64,000 nucleotides of DNA from assembly GCF_030063185.1 (NCBI RefSeq), contig NZ_JASISP010000001.1, positions 186,001 through 250,000 of the forward strand. The letters run 5' to 3'. Positions 45,261 to 54,313 of the stretch are shown here, in pieces. A program made the translations under genes and the position numbers. The notes beneath the pieces were generated by a model. It was given only the letters and a program-made list of their open reading frames with translations. It was not told where the DNA came from and made no database searches. How positions within the stretch are numbered: position 1 is the stretch's first letter; the number at the start of each line of letters is the position of its first letter. This stretch comes from Arthrobacter sp. H35-D1 (GTDB lineage: Bacteria > Actinomycetota > Actinomycetes > Actinomycetales > Micrococcaceae).

Positions 45261-46211
45261 ATGTCACGCACGCACACAGTCCCGTCCCGTCTTTCAACCC
45301 TTGCCGCGGCGGCGGGGCTTGTGGCCGCCGCCGGCGCCGGAGCAGTGGCCTACGGCGCCTTGATCGAACGCAATTGGTTCGAGATCAGGGAAGAGTCGCT
45401 GGCCATTCTCCCGACCGGTGCGGCACCGTTTACCGTGCTGCACCTTTCCGACATCCACCTGTCCCCGGGGCAACGCAAGAAGACCATGTGGCTGCGGGAG
45501 CTGGCCTCGCTGCAACCGGATCTGGTGGTCAATACGGGAGACAACCTCAGCCACCCGAACGCCATTGCCCCGCTGCTTGACGCCTTGGGCCCGCTCATGG
45601 ACTTCCCGGGCGTCTTCGTGCCTGGCTCCAACGACTACTTTGCGCCCAGCTTCAAGAATCCCTTCGCGTACTTTGCCGGGCCGTCCACGCTTCCAACCGG
45701 AGGCAGGCACCATCCGATTCCGTTGGACACGGAGGCCCTGCACACCGGCTTTGGGCTGGGCGGCTGGGTCAACCTGAGCAACCGTGCCCAATCGATCCCG
45801 CTCAAGGGCATCCGCTTTGATTTCAGCGGCGTTGACGACCCCCACCTCAACCGGGAGCGCTACGCCGGCTGGCCGCGCGGATCATCCACCCAGGACAGCG
45901 CCCCGCACGTCAAAATAGCTGTAGCCCATGCCCCCTACCAGCGGGTTCTTGACCACTTCACCGCCGACGGCGCCGACCTCATCCTGGCCGGCCACACCCA
46001 CGGCGGCCAGGTCTGCCTGCCCGGCTACGGCGCCCTGGTCAGCAATTGCGATCTCCCCACGTGGCGCGCCCGCGGCCTCCATGACTGGGATGCCAAGGGG
46101 CGTTCGACGCCGGTCAACGTCTCGGCAGGCATCGGCACGGCACGCACTGCGCCCTTCCGCTTCGCCTGTCGTCCGGAAGCAGTAGTTTTGACCTTGACAG
46201 CCAAGCCATAG
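45261..46211 (+). CDS. Metallophosphoesterase
   Basis: 316 residues. Calcineurin-type motifs are LSDIHLSPGQ (DIH), VNTGDN, GSNDYF and AGHTHGGQ at the end of the core, giving a two-metal site. An N-terminal hydrophobic stretch (AAAAGLVAAAGAGAVAYGAL) anchors it in the membrane, so it acts at the cell surface or is tethered inside; related proteins hydrolyse UDP-sugar or phosphodiester bonds. It lies 12 bases after ponA. Confidence 0.88.
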   Translation: MSRTHTVPSRLSTLAAAAGLVAAAGAGAVAYGALIERNWFEIREESLAILPTGAAPFTVLHLSDIHLSPGQRKKTMWLRELASLQPDLVVNTGDNLSHPNAIAPLLDALGPLMDFPGVFVPGSNDYFAPSFKNPFAYFAGPSTLPTGGRHHPIPLDTEALHTGFGLGGWVNLSNRAQSIPLKGIRFDFSGVDDPHLNRERYAGWPRGSSTQDSAPHVKIAVAHAPYQRVLDHFTADGADLILAGHTHGGQVCLPGYGALVSNCDLPTWRARGLHDWDAKGRSTPVNVSAGIGTARTAPFRFACRPEAVVLTLTAKP

Positions 46212-46311
46212 CCAGACCAGCCATGGGGCGCCTGTCACAAGAAGGCACTTGACAACACAAACGTGCGTACCGCCACAAGTTGCTGACAGAGAAGTTGGGG
46301 ACGATTTTTCG

Positions 46312-46854
46312 ATGAAGAAGCCCCTGGTGCTCATGGGAGCAACCATGGCAGTTCTGTTCGCCAATGCCTGCAGCACCACACCCGCCAGCACATCCGCCGT
46401 CGATGCTCCCACAACCACCACTCCGGTCATCGCAAACCCATCGCTCCCCTCCACCGCAGCTGAGTGCACGCCGGTGGCAGGCGGCATCCCGGCCACGGAG
46501 ACGGACTTTGGCTGCCTTCACCTGGCCTCCGTCAGCGGCAGCGATGCCACCGGTGAATTGGTTTGGCTCGGAACCGAACCTTTTACGCTGGCAACAATGG
46601 TGCGTGAAGGAGCGCTGTCCTTCTCCTCCCGGACGCCTTGCAACATGCACATGAGCGCTGTCAAGGTCACGGACAAGCAGTTTGTCGACCCCAACATGGC
46701 CGTGACGTTGATGGCCTGCCAGAGCCCGCAAAGCGACTTCGAGGCCTGGGTAACCGCGTTCTTCTCAACGCCGCTGGACTACACCTTGAACAAGGATTAC
46801 TTGGTTCTCAGCGGCGAAAACAGCACCGTCACGTTCAATCCCGCAGCGGCCTGA
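46312..46854 (+). CDS. META-domain lipoprotein
   Basis: 180 residues from ATG 46312. A lipoprotein signal peptide MKKPLVLMGATMAVLFANAC ends in a Cys after FANA. A Ser/Thr-rich linker precedes the META-type domain (TPCNMHMSAVKVTDKQFVDP; MACQSPQSDFEAWVTAFFST; DYTLNKDYLVLSGENSTVTF). META proteins (HslJ-like) are small outer-surface or periplasmic proteins of unclear role, tied to heat or antibiotic stress. Its frame upstream of this ATG has no homology. Confidence 0.75.
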   Translation: MKKPLVLMGATMAVLFANACSTTPASTSAVDAPTTTTPVIANPSLPSTAAECTPVAGGIPATETDFGCLHLASVSGSDATGELVWLGTEPFTLATMVREGALSFSSRTPCNMHMSAVKVTDKQFVDPNMAVTLMACQSPQSDFEAWVTAFFSTPLDYTLNKDYLVLSGENSTVTFNPAAA

Positions 46855-46968
46855 TTTTCGCTGTATTTTCTCCGGCGCCACTTGCCGATTTCGCGTTCAA
46901 GGTCATCGTCAGCTAGTCTTTAGTGGTTGCTTTTCGAGATCTTCACGGGTCTTCGAAGGGTTGCGGAT

Positions 46969-47045
46969 CGGGGTGTGGCGCAGCTTGGTAGCGCGCGTCG
47001 TTCGGGACGACGAGGCCGCAGGTTCAAATCCTGTCACCCCGACCA
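46969..47045 (+). tRNA. tRNA-Pro (anticodon CGG)
   Basis: A 77-base cloverleaf including CCA. The acceptor CGGGGTG pairs with CACCCCG; the D arm contains AGCTTGGTAGC; the anticodon stem CGTCG/CGACG holds the loop TTCGGGA with anticodon CGG; the T-loop is TTCAAAT. It reads the CCG codon. Confidence 0.97.
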
Positions 47046-47125
47046 TATGAAAGCAGCGGTATCCAATCGGATGTCGCTGCTTTTCTCATTCTCGGCAGCT
47101 CTTCTGTTGGGGTGGGGCGGAACGG

Positions 47126-47779
47126 CTACTTCACCGCAACTCCGGCGATTTGAGTGTGCACTGGCAGCCACCTGGGTCCTGCCTCGTACTCAACAAGCTC
47201 GACGGCGGTAAAACCTGCGCTCCCGACGACGGACGCCAGCTCGCGTTCGCAGGAACACCCTTCAAAGAAGTACGCCCAGGGCCGGCGCACCGCGTGCTGC
47301 AAGCGGCGCAGCCGGCTGCAGGGGGCCGCCGCCACGTGCTCCACAAACGCATACCGTCCGCCTGCCTGAAGAACCCGCAGAATCTCCGCCACCGCCCCGG
47401 ACGGGTTCTGCACTGTGCACAGCACAAGGCTTGAAATCACCATCGGCACGGAGTCGTTCGGCATGTCCAGCGATTCGGCCATGGCGGTGTGCAGCTCCAG
47501 CTGAACACCGTGTTTTCGTGCGGCGGCTTCCAGCCGGGCATGCATGGCCGGATTCGGCTCAACGGCCAGCACCTTTGTCCCGGCCGCCATGTACCTGAAA
47601 TTGGCGCCGATGCCCGGCCCGATCTCCAGCACGGTTTTAGGCAGGTCGGCAAAGACGCGTCGCTTGCGTTCGGCAAGCAACCGTTCCAAGGGTCCACCGA
47701 CCATGGCAAGACCCAGGGCATTGGCGGGACCGCGCAGCACATTGCTGCGGTATTGCACCTCGCCCTCGCCACCGGCCAT
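47126..47779 (-). CDS. Class I SAM-dependent methyltransferase (METTL7/UbiE-like)
   Basis: 217 residues from ATG 47779. The SAM site is VLEIGPGIGANFRYMA and AVEPNPAMHARLEAAA; the post-motif LVLCTVQNPSGAVAEILRVL and GGRYAFVEHVAA fit the Methyltransf_11 fold used by phospholipid and small-molecule methyltransferases. The C-terminal FFEGCSCERELASVVGSAGF resembles METTL7-type ends. It is divergent from the PhnA-like gene. Confidence 0.85.
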   Translation of the reverse strand: MAGGEGEVQYRSNVLRGPANALGLAMVGGPLERLLAERKRRVFADLPKTVLEIGPGIGANFRYMAAGTKVLAVEPNPAMHARLEAAARKHGVQLELHTAMAESLDMPNDSVPMVISSLVLCTVQNPSGAVAEILRVLQAGGRYAFVEHVAAAPCSRLRRLQHAVRRPWAYFFEGCSCERELASVVGSAGFTAVELVEYEAGPRWLPVHTQIAGVAVK

Positions 47780-47837
47780 GCTGCTGATCCTATGCCCCGC
47801 CAGCCGGCAAGGAGCCGCAACGGCTAAGATAGGGCGC

Positions 47838-48188
47838 ATGAGTGACACAATTCCTCCTTGCCCGGCCTGCGCTTGTGAATACAGCTACGAGCTGGGAGAG
47901 CTGCTGGTGTGTCCCGAATGCGCCCACGAATGGTCCCCTGGGCAGGAGGCCGCCGAGGTGGAGCAGGAAACCACTGTGAAGGACGCTGTGGGCAATGTCC
48001 TGGCCAATGGCGACACTGTCGGCATGGTGAAGACCATGAAGGTCAAGGGCAGCCCCCGGGACCTGAAGATCGGAACCAAGGTCCGCAACATCCGCTTGAT
48101 CGACGCCGTCAACGGCCACGATATTGACGCCAAGGTGGACGGCTTTGGTCCCATGAAGCTCAAGTCCAGCGTCGTCAAAAAGGTTTGA
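47838..48188 (+). CDS. PhnA-like zinc-ribbon protein
   Basis: 116 residues. The four cysteines CPACACEYS and CPECAHEWS form a zinc ribbon. The following VKDAVGNVLANGDTV, MKVKGSPRDLKIGTKVRNIR and HDIDAKVDGFGPMKLKSSVV match the PhnA C-terminal domain. Despite the name, most such proteins are not phosphonate enzymes and may act as general small zinc proteins. The start ATG 47838 is preferred over longer upstream frames. Confidence 0.85.
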   Translation: MSDTIPPCPACACEYSYELGELLVCPECAHEWSPGQEAAEVEQETTVKDAVGNVLANGDTVGMVKTMKVKGSPRDLKIGTKVRNIRLIDAVNGHDIDAKVDGFGPMKLKSSVVKKV

Positions 48189-48222
48189 TCGGGTCTAAGC
48201 GACTTCTGATGGGAATGTTTGG

Positions 48223-50220
48223 GTGAGTTCTTGGTTTGAAGCGCTGCCGGCCTTCGCCGTGGCGTTGTTGATCTTGGCCCTGCCCGGTGCCGCCGTGCTC
48301 GCAGCCCTGCGCGTGCGCGGGCTGATGGCTTTTTGCCTTGCCCCGGCCGTTTCCGTTTCCGTGCTTGCCGTCAGTGCCGTGGTGGCGCCGTTGATCCACT
48401 TGCCCTGGAACATCCCCGTGGTGCTGTTGGGAACCGGCATCGCTGCAGCGGCAGCCTGGGCAGCCCGGCGTTTCATCCCCGGCCTCGGAGCCGCGATCCC
48501 TGCACCGGGGGAAAAGTCCCCGGCCGGCATTGGCGCTGCCGCCCTGGGCGTGGTGACGGCTTTGGCAATCACCACGACGTTGCTCGTCTTGGTTGCCGCT
48601 AACCCTGAACAGTTCACCCAGGGCTACGACTCGGTGTTTCACTTGAATGCCACCGCGTATGCAGTGCAAACCTCCAATGCTTCTTCCTTTGCCATCTCCG
48701 GTTTCATCCTGCCCACCATCAAATCCGCTTTTTATCCCGGTGCCTGGCATGGGCTGAGCAGTTTGTTGGTCATACTTACCGGCATCAGCATTCCGGCAGC
48801 GACAAACCTTATCTGGTTGGCAGTGGCCGGGGTGGTGTGGCCGCTGAGCTGCGTCTTCCTCACCCGCGTCCTGTTCGGCAACCGTCCGCTGCTGCTGGTG
48901 TGCGCAGCCGCCCTCGCAGCAGCCTTCCCGGCCTTCCCGTGGCTGTTGCTGCAGTACGGATCCGCCTACCCCAACTCACTCTCCAACGCCCTTGTCCCGG
49001 TGGGGATCGGCCTGGTGCTGCTGATTATCCGGCCCTCCGCGCACTCCGGGATGAAGCCGGCGTTGGCCTTGGCAATGGTGGTGGTGTTCCTGCCGGGAGC
49101 CGTCATGGCACAGCCCAACGCCGTGTTCAGCGTTCTTTTGGTTGTGACGCCCCTGCTTGTCTATCTGCTGCACGCGTGGCTGCGCACAGGGTTTCGGCGT
49201 TCCCGCCGCCATGGCTGGAACCGCGTGGGCCTGCTGGTCTTCATCCTGGCGGCCGTTGCCGGTGCTTTGTTGGCTTTGCCGCAAATCCGCAGCCTGTTCA
49301 ACTACACCAGCCCGGCGATTCTTTCCTTTCCGCTGGCCCTGCTGCGCAATTTCACCCACGCCCCGGCACCTATCTGGTTTCCTGCACTTGCCCTGACGTT
49401 CCTTGTCCTGGTGGGAGTGCGGGCAGGATTCCGCCGGTCTGGGCTGCGGTGGTTGCCGGCCTCCCTTATTCTCCTGTCCTTCACCTACCCGCTGGCGGCC
49501 GGCACCGATTTCCCTCCGGCAAACATCGCCATGGCGCCCTGGTGGGACAACCCCGAACGCATTGCCGCGCTCATGCCGCTGCTGGCCGTGCCGCTGGCGG
49601 CGCTGGGCCTTGTGTGCCTCGTCGACTGGCTCCAAGCGCGCTTCCCGGCAACCTTCGCCCGCCCTGCCAGGTGGTCGGGCAAGGGAAAGCTGACAGCGGC
49701 AGCCGCTCTCGTCGTCGTGCTTGCCTTCAGCAACCCGGGGCTGTGGCAGATGAAGGGGCAGGTGGGCATCATGTACAACGTCCCGGCCAAGCCCGACGAA
49801 CTCGCGCAGGTGGACGCGCAGGAGCTGGCGTTGATCCACCGGCTGCCCGACTACACCACCACCGAGGACGTCATCGCCAACAACCCGTACAACGGTTCGG
49901 CGCTTGCCATGGCCCTGGCGGACCGAACCATGCTGTTTCCCTATAGTTCGCAGTCGGATTTGACCCCCGATCTGCGCACGCTGCGTTTTTGGCTCAATCG
50001 GATCGGCAGCGACCAAGAGGTGTGCGCGGCGGCAAAACGGGAGGGCGTGACGTACCTGCTTGACTTTGGCACCGGTTACATCCCGGCGTTCGACAATCCA
50101 CGTTCCCTGTACCCTGGAGTAACATTGGCGCCTGATTCGAATGCGTTCACGCTCGTTGCCAGCGAGGGCCATGCGCGCCTGTACAAGCTATCGCAGTGCG
50201 GCGGAGTTCGGGTTCCGTGA
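48223..50220 (+). CDS. DUF6541 multi-spanning membrane protein
   Basis: 665 residues from GTG, with about a dozen membrane helices and a C-terminal extracytoplasmic domain of about 180 residues. The NTTV-like turns and the GYDSVFHLNATAYAVQTSNA segment, with an Asp and His after helix 3, resemble the layout of lipid-linked-sugar-dependent GT-C glycosyltransferases, but no catalytic Asp pair is certain. The C-terminal part (YLLDFGTGYIPAFDN) is soluble. The substrate is unknown. Confidence 0.75.
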   Translation: MSSWFEALPAFAVALLILALPGAAVLAALRVRGLMAFCLAPAVSVSVLAVSAVVAPLIHLPWNIPVVLLGTGIAAAAAWAARRFIPGLGAAIPAPGEKSPAGIGAAALGVVTALAITTTLLVLVAANPEQFTQGYDSVFHLNATAYAVQTSNASSFAISGFILPTIKSAFYPGAWHGLSSLLVILTGISIPAATNLIWLAVAGVVWPLSCVFLTRVLFGNRPLLLVCAAALAAAFPAFPWLLLQYGSAYPNSLSNALVPVGIGLVLLIIRPSAHSGMKPALALAMVVVFLPGAVMAQPNAVFSVLLVVTPLLVYLLHAWLRTGFRRSRRHGWNRVGLLVFILAAVAGALLALPQIRSLFNYTSPAILSFPLALLRNFTHAPAPIWFPALALTFLVLVGVRAGFRRSGLRWLPASLILLSFTYPLAAGTDFPPANIAMAPWWDNPERIAALMPLLAVPLAALGLVCLVDWLQARFPATFARPARWSGKGKLTAAAALVVVLAFSNPGLWQMKGQVGIMYNVPAKPDELAQVDAQELALIHRLPDYTTTEDVIANNPYNGSALAMALADRTMLFPYSSQSDLTPDLRTLRFWLNRIGSDQEVCAAAKREGVTYLLDFGTGYIPAFDNPRSLYPGVTLAPDSNAFTLVASEGHARLYKLSQCGGVRVP

Positions 50221-50242
50221 CCATTTGAGCATGAAGGCAGGA

Positions 50243-50320
50243 TGTCATATGACAATTTCTGTTATGTTTTGAGCAGGGGTAAATTCTTTCACCCCTTTAG
50301 AAATGAGCCGCCGGCTCATT
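50243..50320. promoter_or_regulatory. Three dyads in the leader of the XRE-TPR gene
   Basis: TGTCATATGACA (50243-50254) is a perfect 12-base palindrome. AGGGGT (50275-50280) and ACCCCT (50291-50296) form a 6-bp hairpin followed by TTT. AATGAGCC (50302-50309) and GGCTCATT (50313-50320) form an 8-bp dyad with a 3-base spacer. The last lies between the two possible starts, which supports the GTG at 50345 with AAGGAG in front. Confidence 0.7.
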
Positions 50321-50344
50321 GACAAACATGCAAGGAGCACAAGC

Positions 50345-51586
50345 GTGGGCAGCAGTTTTGGTGACCGACTAAAACAAGAGCGTTTGTCCCGGAGCTTGAC
50401 CCAGGGAGAACTGGGCGGTGAATTCTATTCCGCCAGCTACATATCGCTGCTGGAAAATGCGCACCGGGAACCCACCACGGACATCATCCGGCAGCTGGCA
50501 AGCCAGCTCCAGCTGGCACCGTCCTCCGTCGCCGAATGGGCACACAGCGCCTCCCCCGAGGAAAGCGAATGCCTGCGCCTGTCCTTGTGTGCACGGCAAA
50601 GCTGGGACACCCGCGACTACCTTGGGGCAGCGGCCAACGCCAAGTCCGCCGCAGAGTTTGCCTCGGCCAGCAAGGATACAGTGACATGGTGGAACATGAC
50701 GTTCCTGGCCGCCAATTCGCTGATGCGCCATGGGGACAACGGCGAAGCGGTTGCCGTTTTGAAGACGCTGCTGGATCACCCGCTGACCACTGACAACGAT
50801 GCACTGGCACTGCGGGCCCAGCAGGTCATGGGAGCTGCCACACTGGCCCAGGGGTGCCTGCAACAAGCCATTTCGCACGCAACCCGGGCCGTGGAAATAG
50901 GGTCGGGGGACAGCCCCGAAGAATTCGGCGCCTACCTTCTGGCGCTGCAAACCCTTATCGGCGCCCTCACTGAAGCCGGGCACCTTGACGAAGCGTGGGA
51001 ACACGCCCTGGTGCTGGCAGGTGCCGTTACCGACGAAACGTCTCCGCAGATGGCCGGGGAAATCCATTGGGTCATTGGCAATGTCGCGTTCATCCGCCAC
51101 GACATTCGCACGGGCCTTGAACACCATGCACAGGCCAGCCGGTTGCTCTCCCCGGCCACAGACCTTTCCCGCTGGGCCCAGTTCAACAAGGCCACCGCGT
51201 GGGTCCGACTCATGGCGGGCGTGGTGGAACCTGCCACGCTGCAGGCCATCGAGCGCAGCGAACTGGCGCACTCCGTGGTGGGTGCGACTTTGGCCGAAAC
51301 CTTGGAAGTGTCGATGCTGCGCGCCCGCTGGCACTACCTCAACGGCGAACTGACCGAGGCGCTGGACCTCCTTGCCAGCATTCAAGCACAAAAAGATGAG
51401 CTTGCTCCGCACATTGCCGGTGACAATGCCTTGCTGCTCGGCACGGCGTTGCAAGCCGCCGAGCACCCGGCTGAAGCGCTCGACGCCTATCAGCAGGCCC
51501 TCGACAGCTACATCCAGGCAGGTGCCACTGACAGGGTGGACGTGGCCAAGGAGCACTTGGCGGGCATCCAGACCAGCGACGCCTGA
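50345..51586 (+). CDS. XRE-type HTH regulator with TPR repeats
   Basis: 413 residues from GTG 50345, which has AAGGAG 7 bases in front (ATG 50303 is longer but lacks a site and would overlap an operator). The N-terminus has an XRE HTH (FGDRLKQERLSRSLTQGELG; SASYISLLENAHREPTTDII). The rest is helical TPR-like repeats. This layout is seen in peptide-sensing Rgg/RRNPP-type and antibiotic-linked regulators, but no peptide gene is visible nearby. Autoregulation through the leader dyads is likely. Confidence 0.85.
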   Translation: MGSSFGDRLKQERLSRSLTQGELGGEFYSASYISLLENAHREPTTDIIRQLASQLQLAPSSVAEWAHSASPEESECLRLSLCARQSWDTRDYLGAAANAKSAAEFASASKDTVTWWNMTFLAANSLMRHGDNGEAVAVLKTLLDHPLTTDNDALALRAQQVMGAATLAQGCLQQAISHATRAVEIGSGDSPEEFGAYLLALQTLIGALTEAGHLDEAWEHALVLAGAVTDETSPQMAGEIHWVIGNVAFIRHDIRTGLEHHAQASRLLSPATDLSRWAQFNKATAWVRLMAGVVEPATLQAIERSELAHSVVGATLAETLEVSMLRARWHYLNGELTEALDLLASIQAQKDELAPHIAGDNALLLGTALQAAEHPAEALDAYQQALDSYIQAGATDRVDVAKEHLAGIQTSDA

Positions 51587-51590
51587 CCTC

Positions 51591-51650
51591 GCTGTCTGGC
51601 CACGTTGCCGGACCCCACTTTTCGACCGCGTTGCCCGACCCCGCTGTCTG
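51591..51650. repeat. Short direct repeats between the XRE-TPR and purC stops
   Basis: GCTGTCTG occurs at 51591-51598 and 51643-51650. Between them are two similar 19-base segments, one containing CGTTGCCGGACCCC and the next CGTTGCCCGACCCC (16 of 19 positions match). It fills the 76-base convergent gap. Confidence 0.6.
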
Positions 51651-51662
51651 TTCCCGTCCCAA

Positions 51663-52655
51663 TCAGACGAAGGTGGCGCCCGTCAACCGCTCAAAGGCTT
51701 CCACATAGCGGGCACGGGTGCGTTCCACGATCTCGGCCGGCAGTGCCGGCGGCGGAGTGTCGGAGGATTTGTCCCAGCCGGATTCCGGGCTGGCCAGCCA
51801 GTCCCGTACGAACTGCTTGTCAAAGCTGGGCTGTGCCTTGCCGGGTTCCCACAGCTGGGCGTCCCAAAAGCGCGAAGAGTCGGGAGTCAGAACTTCATCG
51901 CCCAGGGTGATGATGCCGGTAGTCGGATCCGTGCCAAACTCCACTTTCGTGTCAGCCAAAACTATGCCACGGTCCCGGGCAATTTCCTCGGCCCTGGAGT
52001 AAATCTCCAACGTCAGGTTGCGCAGTGCCGAAGCAGCCCCTGCGCCAACGGTTTCGACCATGGTTTCGTAGCTGATGTTCTCGTCGTGTTCGCCCACCTC
52101 AGCCTTCGCCGAAGGAGTGAAGATGGCTTCCTCCAAGCGTGAACCGTCGCTCAAGCCAGCTGGCAGCGGCAAGCTGCACACGGTTTGCGAGGCCCTGTAC
52201 TCAAGCAAGCCGGTGCCGGTGAGGTAGCCGCGGGAGATGCATTCGATGGGGAACATCTCAAGCTTCTTGCACACCATGGCACGTCCTGCCACGTCGGCAG
52301 GCACCCCGTCTTCCACAGTGGTGGCCACCAGGTGGTTGGGCACGTGCAGCTGCTCAAACCACCACAAGCTCAGCCCTGTCAGGATGCGGCCCTTGTCGGG
52401 GATCTCGGTGGCAAGAACGTGGTCGAAGGCGCTGATGCGGTCGCTGGCAACCACCAGGACCACGTCGTCGCGGCCGCCAAAAGGCGTCTCGAGTGTTGGG
52501 CCCCCGACGGTCTTGTCAGGGCCCTCAGCCCCGGGCGCCCCGGAGCGAGCTTGCGAGCTCTGGGAGGGGCTGGGGATGTACAGATCCCGGACCTTGCCCG
52601 AGTAGATGTGCGTCCAGCCGGGCAGGGCGGGTGCTGCGGGGATTGCAGAATTCAT
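51663..52655 (-). CDS. purC: SAICAR synthetase PurC with an in-frame insertion
   Basis: 330 residues. Joins aspartate to CAIR in de novo purine synthesis. Motifs are SGKVRDLY (19-26), SDRISAFDHV (71-80), ECISRGYLTGTGL and VLADTKVEFG. Residues about 28-61 (IPSPSQSSQARSGAPGAEGP and a Gly/Pro/Thr-rich run) break the N-terminal lobe, where relatives have only a few residues; the coding DNA is GC-rich and palindromic. The enzyme could tolerate a surface loop there. It lies 14 bases after purD. Confidence 0.92.
   Translation of the reverse strand: MNSAIPAAPALPGWTHIYSGKVRDLYIPSPSQSSQARSGAPGAEGPDKTVGGPTLETPFGGRDDVVLVVASDRISAFDHVLATEIPDKGRILTGLSLWWFEQLHVPNHLVATTVEDGVPADVAGRAMVCKKLEMFPIECISRGYLTGTGLLEYRASQTVCSLPLPAGLSDGSRLEEAIFTPSAKAEVGEHDENISYETMVETVGAGAASALRNLTLEIYSRAEEIARDRGIVLADTKVEFGTDPTTGIITLGDEVLTPDSSRFWDAQLWEPGKAQPSFDKQFVRDWLASPESGWDKSSDTPPPALPAEIVERTRARYVEAFERLTGATFV
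52498..52577. repeat. GC-rich palindromic element in the purC coding region
   Basis: Reads on the plus strand: GGGCCC (52498-52503 and 52519-52524), GGGCGCCC (52533-52540), a small hairpin GAGCT-TGCG-AGCTC (52547-52560) and the tail TGGGAGGGGCTGGGGA (52561-52576). The order of blocks resembles the element after purM. It adds residues with no stop to purC. Confidence 0.5.
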
Positions 52656-52669
52656 GGGTGGGCTTGTCC

Positions 52670-53962
52670 TTATGCCTGTGCGGCGGTGTTCGCCACGGTG
52701 ATTTCTCCACGTGCAGCCTTGGCCGCAATGTCCTTGCGGTACTGTCCGCCTTCAAGCGAAATTTGCTCTATGCCCGAGTAGGCCCGTTCGCGCGCTTCTT
52801 CCAGGTCAACACCCAGTCCCACCACAGCGAGCACGCGACCGCCTGCACTGACGGTGTTTCCCGCGGCGTCGGCGCCCGTGCCCGCGTGCAGCACGTGCAC
52901 GCCGTCGAGCCTGTTCGCCTTCTTCAACCCTCGGATCCTGTCGCCTGTGCGCGGGGTCCCGGGGTAGTTTTCGCTGGCAAGCACGACGGCGACGGCGGTC
53001 TCGGGCGACCAGCGCAGGTCCTCGATTTCATCAAGCTGGCCCTTGGCAGCCGCCATGAGGACGCCGCCGAGGGGGGTCTTCAGGCGGGCCAGGACGGCTT
53101 GGGTTTCCGGGTCGCCAAAGCGGGCATTGAATTCAATGACGCGCGTGCCGCGGCTGGTCAGGGCCAGTCCGCAGTACAAAACGCCGGTAAAGGGGGTGCC
53201 TCGGTGTGCCATGGCGTCGATGGTCGGCTGGGCCACCCGGTCGATGACTTCCTGGACCAAGTCCGCGGGCGCCCACTCGAGCGGCGAGTACGCACCCATG
53301 CCGCCGGTGTTGGGGCCTTCGTCGCCGTCGAAAATGCGCTTGAAGTCCTGGGCGGGGGCAAGCGGGACCACGGTGCGGCCGTCGGCGAGCACAAAGAGGG
53401 ACACCTCGGGACCGTCGAGGAACTCCTCGATGACCACGGTGCCGCCCACCGTAAAGCAGGATTCGGCATGGGCCAGGGCTTCGGCGCGGTCGTTGGTGAC
53501 GACAACGCCCTTGCCGGCGGCCAGTCCGTCGTCCTTGACAACGTAGGGGGCGCCAAAGGCGTCCAAGGCGTCCGCCGCTTCCTTGCCGTTAACAGCAACC
53601 TTGGCCATGGCCGTGGGCACTTCGGCCTCCGCCATGACGGTCTTGGCAAACGCCTTCGAGGCTTCCAGCTGGGCGGCTTCCCTGCTGGGGCCAAAGACCG
53701 GGATGCCCGCGGCGCGCACGGCGTCGGCCACGCCGGCAGCCAACGGGGCCTCCGGTCCCACAACAACCAGGTCGCTTTCAAGCTTCAACGCCAACGCGGA
53801 AACGGCAGCCGGATCACTGGCGTTGACCTCGTGAGTGGGCACGATGGCCGCGATTCCGGCATTGCCGGGGGCCGCGTGCACCTCACTGACGTTGGGGTCG
53901 CTAAGCAACGAGCGGACAATGGCGTGTTCGCGGCCTCCTGGGCCAATCACTAGAACCTTCAC
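52670..53962 (-). CDS. purD: GAR synthetase PurD
   Basis: 430 residues from GTG 53962. Joins glycine to phosphoribosylamine, cytosolic. The Rossmann-like start is [17 protein letters not shown]-grasp motifs include [31 protein letters not shown] and [15 protein letters not shown]. It heads a minus-strand purD-purC pair. It is the divergent neighbour of the sortase-anchored protease, with 351 bases between. Confidence 0.96.
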   Translation of the reverse strand: MKVLVIGPGGREHAIVRSLLSDPNVSEVHAAPGNAGIAAIVPTHEVNASDPAAVSALALKLESDLVVVGPEAPLAAGVADAVRAAGIPVFGPSREAAQLEASKAFAKTVMAEAEVPTAMAKVAVNGKEAADALDAFGAPYVVKDDGLAAGKGVVVTNDRAEALAHAESCFTVGGTVVIEEFLDGPEVSLFVLADGRTVVPLAPAQDFKRIFDGDEGPNTGGMGAYSPLEWAPADLVQEVIDRVAQPTIDAMAHRGTPFTGVLYCGLALTSRGTRVIEFNARFGDPETQAVLARLKTPLGGVLMAAAKGQLDEIEDLRWSPETAVAVVLASENYPGTPRTGDRIRGLKKANRLDGVHVLHAGTGADAAGNTVSAGGRVLAVVGLGVDLEEARERAYSGIEQISLEGGQYRKDIAAKAARGEITVANTAAQA

Positions 53963-54313
53963 CCCTCAAGGGTACTGGGCAACAGGCCGACGGCAGCATA
54001 ACGACGATTGAAGGCAGCCACTTGCTGCCGAAATCCTCCCAGCAGGTGCCGTTTCGGTCCGAAAATAATCCATGCATGGATGCCTGAAAACGTCAATGGG
54101 CACCCCTCCCATCCGTGCAAACACGGGGAAACAGCACCCATTGTGTCGCTACACGCCCCTGTACAATTGCAGTCCGTTAATCCACTTGATAGCTTTATGC
54201 GGGGGTTGCCTGCCCTGAGTTGCGGCAATCTTCGGCGCCCATGGCGCCTGCGCAGTTCATCACTGCAGCACAGCGCCACTGCACTTTTCATCACTTCATA
54301 GGGGAACCATTAC
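53963..54313. promoter_or_regulatory. Gene-free divergent region upstream of the protease and purD
   Basis: No convincing reading frame. TTGTGT (54142-54147) and TACAAT (54163-54168), 15 bases apart, are a possible but poorly spaced promoter toward the protease. No purine-type riboswitch is recognisable. Confidence 0.3.

Noticed and set aside
48976-50172. 398-residue minus-strand frame opposite the DUF6541 gene
   Set aside because: Low-complexity Gln/Arg/His composition typical of an antisense shadow.
50369-51556. 395-residue minus-strand frame opposite the XRE-TPR gene
   Set aside because: The plus-strand frame has an HTH and TPR pattern and a ribosome site; the minus-strand one has none.
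52493-53953. Long plus-strand frame opposite purD
   Set aside because: It is the antisense shadow of a conserved purine gene in high-GC DNA; no motif or ribosome site.
53963-54313. Purine riboswitch upstream of purD
   Set aside because: No aptamer-like conserved core or three-way junction was recognisable; actinobacteria usually lack it.
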